This document shows, one piece after another, positions 22,140 through 30,866 of a stretch of 49,327 nucleotides of DNA (position 1 is the stretch's first letter; the number at the start of each line of letters is the position of its first letter). A program made the translations under genes and the position numbers. Source of the DNA: Penium margaritaceum (taxonomy: Eukaryota; Streptophyta; Zygnematophyceae; Desmidiales; Peniaceae). The DNA is taken from the NCBI GenBank assembly GCA_023375785.1, contig SZWC01004807.1, positions 21,875 through 71,201 on the forward strand, written 5' to 3'. Below the pieces are notes generated by a model. It ran no database searches and was not told where the DNA came from. It was given only the letters and a program-made list of their open reading frames with translations.

Positions 22140-23880
22140 AAGTCATACTACCGACGCATCACACTGCACCTCCCACAGTTGCAATGGATCCGGGAGAGCT
22201 AAGTCGGCCACTGAAGATAGAAGCTCTGTGACTTGGATAAAGACCATCTCGTAATCAGAAATCCAATCCCAATGCACGACTTTTTGTGTGAGCCTGGTTA
22301 GCAACAGTAGCAGGGTCAAATACCCTTGCATAAACTATCAGAATTAGTTTGCAGGGCCAAGGAAAGGCCGGAAAAAAAAATCCATGGGCGTGGCCAGTCC
22401 ACGACAGCTTAGACCTTTCGTGGGCCGACATAGATACCGTCCTTGCCGGAAATTTGTCCAATGTATTTGAGCTCATCTTGTGCAAACTTGCACTGGCTCA
22501 ATTTTGCATAGAATTTCTGTTCCCGAAGGATACCAATGACCTCACACGGATGTTTTATGCAATTTTCTAATGGGACGAAGAAAATCAGGATGTCTTCCAA
22601 ATAGACCAAGAAAAACTGACCGAGTTTCTTGATGAACGTTGGCTAACTTCTCCTTAGAATGTTACCGGGGCGTTCGTTAGCCCAAAGCACAAAACTCGCA
22701 TCTGATACCGTACTCATCTTTGATTTTGTTTCTTTCAAACTTGTAATACATGTACTCCTTAATTTCAAACACAGTCTTTACCAAAAGAGTTATTTAGGTT
22801 ATTATTTTAAATCTGTTGAATGAAAAATTTGAATTCTTGAATTCGACGATCGTGCTCAAATCCACAATCATTCCCTGTCTCACTGTGTCAGGCAAGCAAA
22901 AATCAATGGGAAAAGATGACACACGCTCTGTCTGACATGTCTGGCGTGTCATAATGGCATGTCAAACATTCCAATTAGCGCCTCAATATGCTACACGATA
23001 CTACATTTCGAGTGTGAATAGCAATAACATTAGAAATGGCTGATCTTATAATACGATCATACCCAAAACACCCGGGCCGTGAACGAACATCTTCATGGTC
23101 CTTCTAAAGTAATTATTGTGGGTGTAACAAAGCAATTTTGTCAACAACAAATTATTTCAAGCAGAACACGTAAAAAATAAAATGTATACGGAATCCAATA
23201 TCAACAGGGTAATGTCCCACGTGCGTTCGAAACGCGGTTTTGGGGACATCATCTTCTGTCATGCGGGTTGGATGGTACCCTTGAGACAAATCCAAGACAA
23301 AAATAATTTTCCCCTTTGAATTTGGCAGATTAGGTCCTCGATCCGCGGTAAGGGTAATCAAATTTTCACCGCCAGCTTGTTTAGCGCTCGATAGTCCACG
23401 CACATATGTAAACCATCTTCCTTTTGTTCACAAAAAGGACAGGTGCACTGTACGATGAGCTACTTGGCTCGATCCACCCCTTTGCAAGGTACTCTTTGAT
23501 TTGGCATTTGGCCTCTTACCTCTCTACCTGACTAATGCGGTACATGGGTCGGCACAGAGGAGTCACCTTTGGCTGTAGCAAAATCGTGTGATCCATGTGT
23601 CATTCGAGTGGAAGCCCAGCCGGTGGATCTTGGAATACATTCAACAACTCCTCCAATAGATATTTGATCTCCTGTGGTGTGTCTTCTATCACTTTATCCT
23701 CCACTTTTTGTAGTTGAGCTAAGAAGTATAGACAACCTCGCCAAATACGTCTCTTAACCTGTATTGCAGACAAGCTGGCATGGACCTTAAGCCGGGTTGG
23801 TGACAATTCCATACTCGAAATCAGCATAAGGCGACATTGTCCCTTTTGGAGGATCAAAACCATTGATTCAAAGAACATTA
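22140..23880 (-). pseudogene. gypsy-2 reverse transcriptase/RNase H, interrupted
   Basis: From the N side: a pre-RT spacer (IKYLLEELLNVFQDPPAGLP, 23,600-23,878); RT fingers (KEDGLHMCVDYRALNKLA, about 23,340-23,430); palm (KIIFVLDLSQGYHPTRM, DDVPKTAFRTHVGHY, 23,212-23,310); then a 502-bp TIR insertion. The palm resumes at about 22,705 with MRVLCFGLTNAPVTF. The catalytic box reads VYLEDIL (22,590-22,609, D changed to E), followed by AKLSQCKFAQDELKYIG and the RNase H start (LPDPLQLWEVQCDASVV, 22,143-22,200). The protein would copy element RNA into DNA; it is inactive here. Confidence 0.9.
22708..23209. mobile_element. TIR DNA element, copy 2, nested in gypsy-2 RT
   Basis: Left end CCGTACTCATCTTTGATTT and right end inverse CCCTGTTGATATTGGATT are degenerate inverted repeats of the family end CC(G/C)TACTGATCTTTAATTT. 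The element is flanked by TA on both sides (22,706-22,707 and 23,210-23,211). Removing it with one TA puts the two halves of the gypsy-2 RT frame exactly in register (GHY on one side, MRVL on the other), which defines both ends and shows a 2-bp TA target duplication. No coding capacity. Confidence 0.85.
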
Positions 23881-24079
23881 GAGCCTTGCTTTTACGGAGC
23901 TAGGGATTTGCCTAGCGCCACATCAAACAAGTCAAGAAGGTTGAGTACCTTCAACGTGACACCCTATATGTACTCTTGAATACGAATTTTTGCTTTGCAA
24001 TTACCAATGACGATTATCGTATGGTTGTCACCGACGATAACTGCGGTATATGATGGCTTGTACTTCAAATCAACCTACC

Positions 24080-24460
24080 GGATAAAGCCAAGGCTAACAA
24101 AGGATTCATCTCCTATAGTGTCAACCAGTATGCTCACGGGAGCGCTAGCTAGTTGTCCTTTGAACTACATCGTTATGTCACTTGAACTCTTTTGAGTGAA
24201 CACGCTCGATGACAGCAAGCCGAGTTTGTGATAAACACAGGTTCTATATGGCAAAGGCCACAACCCGCATGATGCATCCACTCGACTCCACACACTGTGA
24301 GTATGTGTGAATTCGGCTAGCACCTTAAACTTGACTGGGTCGAAATCGTCAACTAAAGGTACCGTGAAGGTGATTGAACTCATTGCTTTAAGGAAGTTTT
24401 TTTTAATCACTGCATCACATGAATCTTGCACAGTGGTTGGTGTCGCCACCACAAAGGATG
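24080..24460 (-). pseudogene. gypsy-2 aspartic protease region
   Basis: The minus strand reads VSILVDTIGDESFVSLGFI around 24,085-24,142, in the place and pattern of the retropepsin active site (ILVDTGA..SFIS), with the GA eroded. A 95-codon open frame upstream (24,165-24,452) joins it to the end of Gag. Assignment rests on order between Gag knuckle and RT. Confidence 0.55.
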
Positions 24461-24559
24461 TTTGATCACGCGTCTCGTCTGAAGATGCAAGGTTTAGTGG
24501 GCGATGGCGGTCAGCAAGTATAGAATAAGGTTCAACAAGAGGGGAGAAAACAACAGAGA

Positions 24560-26695
24560 TTTCTTAACTCATCAAAACTCAAATTGTTTAACATCCTCAT
24601 CTGAAAACATGAACCCCCTCTCGTGATCCAGTTTTACCCCCGAGTGGTCCCCACTAATGCCACTCAGGGGTGAAAAAACCCGCGACACGGCCTTGCTCGT
24701 TTCCATGGCCGGGCCCGTTGCCACAACCGCGGTCCTGTCCACGGCCCTTTCCGCGGCCTCCTGTTGCACCATCACCATGAGGTGTTGCTTTTGTAGCTAA
24801 TTCCGCGACCTCTTGTCCACCATGAGCAGTCTCAGGGCACTGAGCCCTAAACTGGCCAGGCTGCATGCAGTTGTGCTAGAGTTAATCGCGGAAGGCTGTG
24901 TTGCGATGCACACGCACCCCCTGTAGCTCGTCATTGACGTGAGTGCACTTGTGGTTTGAGGTATTGTGCTCACCAGTCTTCTTGAATGGAGGGTTTCAGG
25001 CTACTTGCCCTTGGCCCCACCTCGCTGCCAGGCTGTCCCTCCAACTCCCATAGTATCCATGCGTATGCCACGGCCTTAATGTGCACGCGCATTTGGCCGT
25101 GCATCCGACTAGTGCTTTGGGTTCGTCGAATACACTTCACTCATGTAGTCTCGCAATGCCCTCTGGCTTGTCCAAGCCTGGCCGGTTGCCATTATGGTGG
25201 TCTTGTCCTTTAGCTTCTCGCTGGCAAGAACCTCGTGAAAGTACTCAACCAGCAGGTACTTTGGGTACTTGAAGCTCTGCGTCCCATCGCTCTCGGCAAG
25301 GCTTTTGGCTTCCTCCACGGGTGCGGTGAACTTGCTCAGGTAAGCCTCAAGTGAGCTACCCAGCTGCTTAAAGTCCTTGATCTTGTGGAATGCACGCTAC
25401 ACCTCCTCATGCTGGGTGCACATCTTACACATGATGGTACAAGATGTCTCCCACGGTATGGGCTACCACTTGAGGTGTGGTTGCTGCACACCCCACTCCT
25501 TGACCACATACTTGAAGAGCTTGTTTTCAAGCCATGTTGTAGCAAGGTCTCCCCACTGACTGTGTGGAGCCTTGTGGACACGTTAAACGTGATCTATGCT
25601 ATTAAGCCAATCATTCAGCTTAACGCCTTTTTGAGAGATCTCCACACTGTGGAGGAAGGACATGTTCATGACCGGTCCCGAGTTCATCGAGGTAGGCAAG
25701 TCCTCGCTTCCACTAGCGATGGCATAAACACCTACGGCCCGCCGTAATTGCTGCTGCATCTGCACATAGGTCACGGTTTGCAATGCCTTGTCAAGGTCAT
25801 TGCATCGATAGGTTGCCTCTTGAGTGGCCAAGTGCTGCAACTGACGATCACGGTCAAGGTCCGTGATGCTCTGCCCAACGTGGGCCAGTAGGTTGGTAAA
25901 CGCAAACTTTAGCTTTGATGTTGTAAGAGCGTCAGCGATAACCTTAAGGGCCTCGCGCTGTGCATGCACCTTTGTTCACTGCAAGAGGGTATGGTTCACA
26001 TACACACCTCTGAGGAGTCCCACCTTGAAGTTGGAGAAGGCTTTTGTCAGAGACGACGCTCACTTGGGTGTTGGATTGCCCCGTTGAAGCCACATCGTAG
26101 GAAGGGGGGTCCTTCCCTACTCCTCTTGGTGGTGCAATACTTCCACTGTCAGTGGTGATCTTGAGTCGGTCCGCTGCCTCGGCAGCCAACTCAACAAGCA
26201 TCTGGCGTTGATCCAAAATTACCTTCTCATAGGAAATTCCCATGTGGCTTCTTTTGGTGCCTTTGCTACTCTTGCCAGTGTCACTACTGTCTACAGCTTC
26301 AGGCGACCCGACAAGAGTCTTGCTTTTCTCGAGCGATCGGCTTGAGTTCACCCTACAATGATGGAAATGATCACACGATCCTCGTCACCTTCGCCATCGT
26401 CAGCGTCCTGCTCCTCGTCGGGATCCACACCAGGGTGGTTATCCTCGAGCGCGTTGTCCGTCACGTGGGGGTTTTCCACGTGCACATTGACGTGCTCAAC
26501 GTGCACTTTCTTGGCTTCCTTACGCTTCTCGGTGTCTTCAATGTAGCGAGGGTTGCCTTTGGTGGTACGGTTGCCATTAATTTGACAACCGTGCTCACAA
26601 AGACGGCTCCCAAAACTTTGAGTCAGCCAAGGTCATGTGGTGAGATTGTCACCACCTTGCCCTTGTTGGTCTTGGACGGCCCAACACTTGCCATT
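24560..26695 (-). pseudogene. gypsy-2 Gag region
   Basis: The likely start is the ATG at about 26,693-26,695 (MASVGPSKTNKGKVV), followed after a stop by an acidic stretch rich in Glu, Asp and Val. Longer frames at 25,944-26,351 and 25,583-25,969 cover a Gln-rich helical segment. A capsid-like part (KQLGSSLEAYLSKF near 25,330-25,380; EEAKSLAESDG, 25,109-25,318) follows. A zinc-knuckle remnant CMQPGQFRAQCP (about 24,838-24,873) has a stop for the first Cys and Gln for the His, then a Gly/Arg-rich tail (GGRGKGRGQDRG). Gag would form the particle and bind RNA. Confidence 0.7.
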
Positions 26696-26816
26696 ATGTT
26701 GCCATGCAACTAGCACGTGGAGACCTGTGTGAGACCACCCCATGACCTCAAGGAGGTGTCGCCTCTCAAAGTCTCCTTGCTTTCATGATGAGTGAGGCAA
26801 TTCCAAAATTCACCTC

Positions 26817-26910
26817 TATCTTTCTAGGCTGCCACAGTTGACACAATCACGTGGTAGAAAACAAAATTCTTTCTAGGCTGTCACGGATGGCACAATCATG
26901 TGGGTTTTAG
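26817..26910 (+). repeat. Imperfect ~49-bp tandem duplication
   Basis: TTTCTAGGCTGCCACAGTTG...CACAATCACGTGG at 26,820 recurs as TTTCTAGGCTGTCACGGATG...CACAATCATGTGG about 49 bp later, in the gypsy-2 leader. Confidence 0.75.
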
Positions 26911-27041
26911 CCTATACACTAAGCCACAAATCATGGCACTGGGTAAGCTAAAAAGCCTAGAAAAATAAGGCAAGGACAAGAGTAAGAGACTACAAGAAAT
27001 TGAGCACCGCTCAAAAAGGTGAGGAGGAGGCAGGGTTAACT

Positions 27042-27164
27042 CTAACTAAGAGTTTGCACCTTTGTATGCTCATCCCTCATTGTTCTTGTCCTCTTCTTTT
27101 TCTTCTTGTATTCCTCGGCCTCCTCTTGAGTCTTCTTCGCGCTTCTTGCGCCCATTGGCGACAT
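27042..27164 (-). other. 40-codon Lys/Glu-rich frame in gypsy-2 leader
   Basis: Starts ATG at 27,162 and reads MSPMGARSAKKTQEEAEEYK then a Lys run, ending in TAG. It lies between PBS and Gag. It could be a short upstream frame or an eroded Gag N-terminus; a neighbouring frame is similarly charged because the DNA is simply A/G-rich. Confidence 0.25.
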
Positions 27165-27592
27165 CTTCCTTGAGCCGGCGGTGTTGGAGAAGCCGCCAAA
27201 TTCTTTAAGGTGTTGTCCTCCCTCTTTTCTTGGGTGTTCTTAGGCCGTGAGAGCCCTTGGCCTTGAGAAGAAGTGCTGTCCCGATTCTTGGATGAAGGAG
27301 GGGAAAGGGAACCTTGAGAATGGAGGCAAATTGGTAGTTTTGGAGGTGGACACTCGTCACCCCGTCCAATAATATTGACTCATCCCCTTGGAGTGAAGAA
27401 AAGGCTCAAAGGAAATGGGAGGTTGAAGAAGAGCTCTTTAAGAGCTTTCTAATGCACTTTTTGGTGCTTGGAACAGATTAGTATGGATGTTGTACCCCCT
27501 TTGGCATTTTTTCTGCTCTTGTAGCTGATCATGGCGTTTTACATTTGGGGTATCAGCTGGAAACGTCACACCGTTAGTCGTGAGGGTCATTT

Positions 27593-27605
27593 GGATCTGA
27601 CACCA
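27593..27605 (-). promoter_or_regulatory. gypsy-2 primer-binding site
   Basis: Minus strand TGGTGTCAGATCC, one base after the 5' LTR end CCCGTTACA. It has two changes from TGGTATCAGAGCC, the complement of plant initiator tRNA-Met. Confidence 0.8.
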
Positions 27606-27828
27606 CTGTAACGGGTCAAGTCTCCTGCTACCTTAATTAGGTCATCGTTGGAGTTCACACAATGGCAATCTCTTTCTGCATTAAGGGTTTTCCCCCTCGC
27701 AGTACCAAGGAGCAATCGTCATGAACGACCCTGAGCAGGGAGACTCGAATGTTTTGAGTCTCAAGATGCCAATTATTGTCTTAAACTTCAACTCCTTATA
27801 CTCGGACCCGACCAAGGGGTGAATACCT

Positions 27829-27854
27829 CAAACTTGTGAGTTTGCACAAGTTTG
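27829..27854. repeat. Perfect 10-bp hairpin in gypsy-2 LTR
   Basis: CAAACTTGTG and CACAAGTTTG around a 6-nt loop. Confidence 0.85.
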
Positions 27855-27912
27855 CTGAGAAATCTGTTTAAGTCGCACTAATTTGCAACTTCAATGTTTT
27901 TTTTTATGTGAT

Positions 27913-27957
27913 GGTGCAAAATCGTCACGTGCGAGGCACGCTAGACGATTTTGCACC
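27913..27957. repeat. Perfect 14-bp inverted repeat with nested stem
   Basis: GGTGCAAAATCGTC (27,913-27,926) pairs perfectly with GACGATTTTGCACC (27,944-27,957). The 17-nt loop itself contains CGTGC/GCACG, giving a second 5-bp stem. Confidence 0.9.
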
Positions 27958-28019
27958 CAGCTATATGCCGGTCGCTCGTCCTCTCTCTCGCTCACCCCCT
28001 CTCCTCGTCCGTCTCACCT

Positions 28020-28310
28020 TAACCGGCAAGGAGGGGAGGGTAAGGGCGAGGATCCTGGGCCACCAGCCTCATTCCCAAGGCCTGGTGGCCCCTTGGCCGC
28101 CGATTGAGCCCCCAGCTTGATTGGCGGCTGGGGTTGGCCGGCGGGTGGCCGGCCGGTCACCTGACCGGCGGTCGGCCACCCAGCCGGCCGGCTGCCAGCT
28201 AGCCGGTGGCCAGTGCGTGGCTGGCCACGAGCCAGCCCTTGCTGGCGAGGGCTAGCCGTCGGGCAGCCCTCGCTGGTCGCAAAGATGGGGTGGGCCAAAC
28301 CGGCCGTCCG
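28020..28310. repeat. GC-rich GGCCGGC-type low-complexity block
   Basis: Very high GC, made of interleaved GGCCGGC, GCTGGC and CCGGTC units. The open frames it creates (94 codons minus, Pro/Gly/Arg/Ala-rich) are compositional. Confidence 0.75.
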
Positions 28311-30298
28311 GCTACATTCATACTATTTGATCAATCAATCTAGCATCATCATGGGCCAACATACCCAGTGTGGTGAGAAAAGCTTTGTGACAGGGTAGGA
28401 TTTCAACAAGCTCGAAAAATGTTTTCCTCAAGGACAACAAGCTCATCCTACATGGTATTTTTCCCATGTCAGCCACGTCCCTAGCTTGGCCATCACTTCT
28501 TGGTACAAGAGGAAGGAAATGCATGTCACTTGATGTAATTGCGTAGCAATGTTCCTTGACATACACATAAGAAAAACATGGATCTCATAATCTACCATAG
28601 AGTAGCTACCAGCTATATCACAATGTATGAACCTGACAACAAGGCAAGGAGCATCTAGTATAGTGGGATGAGTAGGAAATCATATTGATGACGAAGAAGA
28701 CATAGACTGCATGAGATGTCAGGATAGGGGACTACTAGAAGAGGAAGGGAGAGAATGGAACCACCCTCCCATGTGCAGAAGGCCATGGGCCAATGACCAG
28801 TGCTGTCATATGAGATAGTGGAAGTGGTAGAGGAGTACTAGGGTTTCAATGGAAGCTGAAGATGGTGAAAATGAATATGGGATAAATTTAGGTGATGATG
28901 TAGAGGATGATGCAGGAGACTTAGGTATTGACAACGAGGGCTTTGTAACATATATGACTTCAAAGAGAGAATAAAATAATAAACAATTATTTGTGCTTGT
29001 GGGTACTTTCAGATGGGGCAGGTGCAAGCATACTATAAAGCTCATAAATGATACCGATGAAACACCTCCCGTTAGTTCATAGAGTGAAACAGGAGAGGAA
29101 ACTAGAACAAGTTGGCATAAGAGAATTCCTAAAGAAGAGGACATCACAATACAAGATGATTCAGCCGGAGTTTGAGTCCAAAAGCCATAGAATGTAGACA
29201 AGGGAGGGACCCCAAGAAAGACCAAAATGGTCCCAAGATGAGAGGTCACCGTGGAGGTGGTCCCCATGGAGCAAGACAGATGTGATGAAACCATAGAGAC
29301 TGCAAGACGGAGGCCCGCCTGCCGACCATGCCAGCATTTTACATGAGTGAAAGGTCAAGGAAGTGGACCACGAGGAGAACGGTTTCATGGGCACGCCATG
29401 CAGGACGTGACCTTCAAAGAGGAAAAGGTGGAAAGTCCCCCTCGGAGAGGAGAGAAAATACCACTTGCAAGGTTGTGATTATAGAGATCAAAGGCACCAT
29501 CGTATTGGGATGTGCAAGGGAGAAGAGGGCTCTATACGCACACCATGGAACTCAAGAAACCAAGCAGCATGATCCATGGCATTGCTGCCACAAACAGAGT
29601 GAACAACTTTCAAGACAAGCTGACACGCAAGTTTGGCTTGCAGAAGCCAAGATAAGATATGCATGCACACAATGGTCTTTTAGAAAACACTGAAAACTTA
29701 AAGATTATGGGAAAATTTACAGGGAAGTCGAGTAGAAAGCCAACAAGGATTGTCCAAGAAATCACAGGCATGGGACCCATAATACCAGCATACACAAGTG
29801 AAAGAGGCTATGACACACAAGACCTATGTAATGTAGAACCATGGATGTTTTTGCAAGAGCTATAGAGACAGTGATGAAGCCATTTGATGGCCTTTAAACA
29901 TGTTCTGTGATATCATGCTCATGTTGTGCACGAAGACATTTTTCAACTCAGCCCAACAACTGGGTAACTTGGTGTAAACATGAGAAAGAAACCGTCGTGA
30001 AAATTTGGGAAGCACGCCCATAGAACATAGGAGACACGCCGATTTCTCCTCAAGCACTTTAGAGTGAATTTCTTGCTTGTAAAATCCAACAGGCCCCAGA
30101 TTTACACATAGAAAAAACGAGGCCAGGTTCATTGGAGACTATGGGCAATTTTGTATGGTGGCTGGAGGCGTTGTTGCAAGCAGGGCACTTTGTGTGACCG
30201 TGATCCTTGCTGATGGTACTGCCAGCAGCAGCCACACATAGTACACAGAAATGGACAAAATTCAGCCAACAACATAGGAGACGGGTGCGTTTGGGGAA
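28311..30298. other. No recognised gene; faint coding-like traces
   Basis: Contains an 82-codon minus frame (28,318-28,566) of protein-like composition and the plus-strand trace listed separately. A 162-codon minus frame (28,806-29,294), Ser/Leu/Val-rich, overlaps the plus trace and looks like its shadow. No family recognised. Confidence 0.45.
28849..29868 (+). pseudogene. Possible decayed reading frame, unknown family
   Basis: Starting at ATG 28,849, one frame reads an acidic 41-residue segment (MEAEDGENEYG...), then stop. The same frame continues to TAG at 29,866 with about ten stops over 340 codons. The last third (about 29,476-29,865) has only one stop in about 130 codons and normal amino-acid composition (for example HGIAATNRVNNFQDKLTRKF). 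No motif is recognised and the stop frequency is only modestly below chance, so this may be nothing. Confidence 0.2.
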
Positions 30299-30300
30299 TA

Positions 30301-30864
30301 CCGTACTGATCTTTAATTTATTTTTCTGGTTTTTATCATTTTGATAATCCTTAATTTCGTCCACAGATTTGGTCCCGGGGGTTATAAAGGTAGTGCTTAT
30401 GATTTCGTCAAACGAAAAAGCCTGATTCCTAAATTCGTTCATGACCAGTTGCGTGCACCTCCGAAATGGCCGATCGAGCATTTTGCGCACTTTTGGAAGT
30501 TGCAGGTGTCAATGCGTGAGCAGTCTGACACGTCAACCTGAAGCGTGCAACGTTCGCAGTATTCTGATTGGCGTGTCAGACTGTCTTTGTAGGTTCAGAT
30601 TTACCTCTTGTAGGCAGACCGCAGAGCGAGTGAACACGGCATCGCTTGTCATTTCAGTTACTGAGCGCACTGATTTTTTTAACGGGAAGAACCTAAATCA
30701 CACAGAACTTTCAGAAGACTTGAACCTGGATTTTGAACGAAATGTTGAAATACTAGTCTAAAATGGATTCTTTAGGATGTACCTAAGAAATTCGCCTAAG
30801 AAAATTTTCGTTCAATTTTTTACAGACTAAAATCAATTATAAACGAAATTAAAGATCAGTAGGG
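30301..30864. mobile_element. TIR DNA element, copy 3 (best-preserved ends)
   Basis: Ends CCGTACTGATCTTTAATTT (30,301-30,319) and inverse CCCTACTGATCTTTAATTT (30,846-30,864) differ by one base, and TA flanks both sides (30,299-30,300; 30,865-30,866). The core is GC-rich, with a perfect 12-bp inverted repeat CAGTCTGACACG/CGTGTCAGACTG (30,521-30,532; 30,572-30,583). No coding capacity. Same family as 17,182 and 22,708. Confidence 0.85.
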
Positions 30865-30866
30865 TA

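Larger units (their letters stand above)
20840..28010 (-). mobile_element. Ty3/gypsy element 'gypsy-2', 3'-truncated, with nested insertion
   Basis: Minus-strand element with a PBS (27,593-27,605), Gag with zinc-knuckle remnant, protease, RT, RNase H and integrase in gypsy order. The integrase fades out at about 20,840 and no 3' LTR or polypurine tract follows, so the element is truncated. The 5' LTR begins at 27,607; its far end cannot be fixed without the partner LTR, so 28,010 is only a working limit. The RT is interrupted by a TIR element (22,708-23,209). Coding frames carry many stops and shifts. Confidence 0.88.
27607..28010 (-). repeat. gypsy-2 5' LTR (far end uncertain)
   Basis: Begins TGTAACGGG on the plus strand immediately after the PBS. 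No partner LTR exists in the window, so the outer end is a guess. It contains two perfect hairpins (27,829-27,854 and 27,913-27,957). Confidence 0.55.

Noticed and set aside
28014..28298. Pro/Gly-rich 94-codon protein
   Set aside because: GC-rich GGCCGGC low-complexity sequence keeps all frames open; composition alone explains it.
28806..29294. 162-codon minus-strand gene
   Set aside because: Ser/Leu/Val-rich shadow opposite a plus-strand trace; no motif and no support for a start.
30059..30490. 143-codon minus-strand gene with Cys residues
   Set aside because: It crosses the left end of TIR element copy 3 (30,301), so it joins unrelated DNA.
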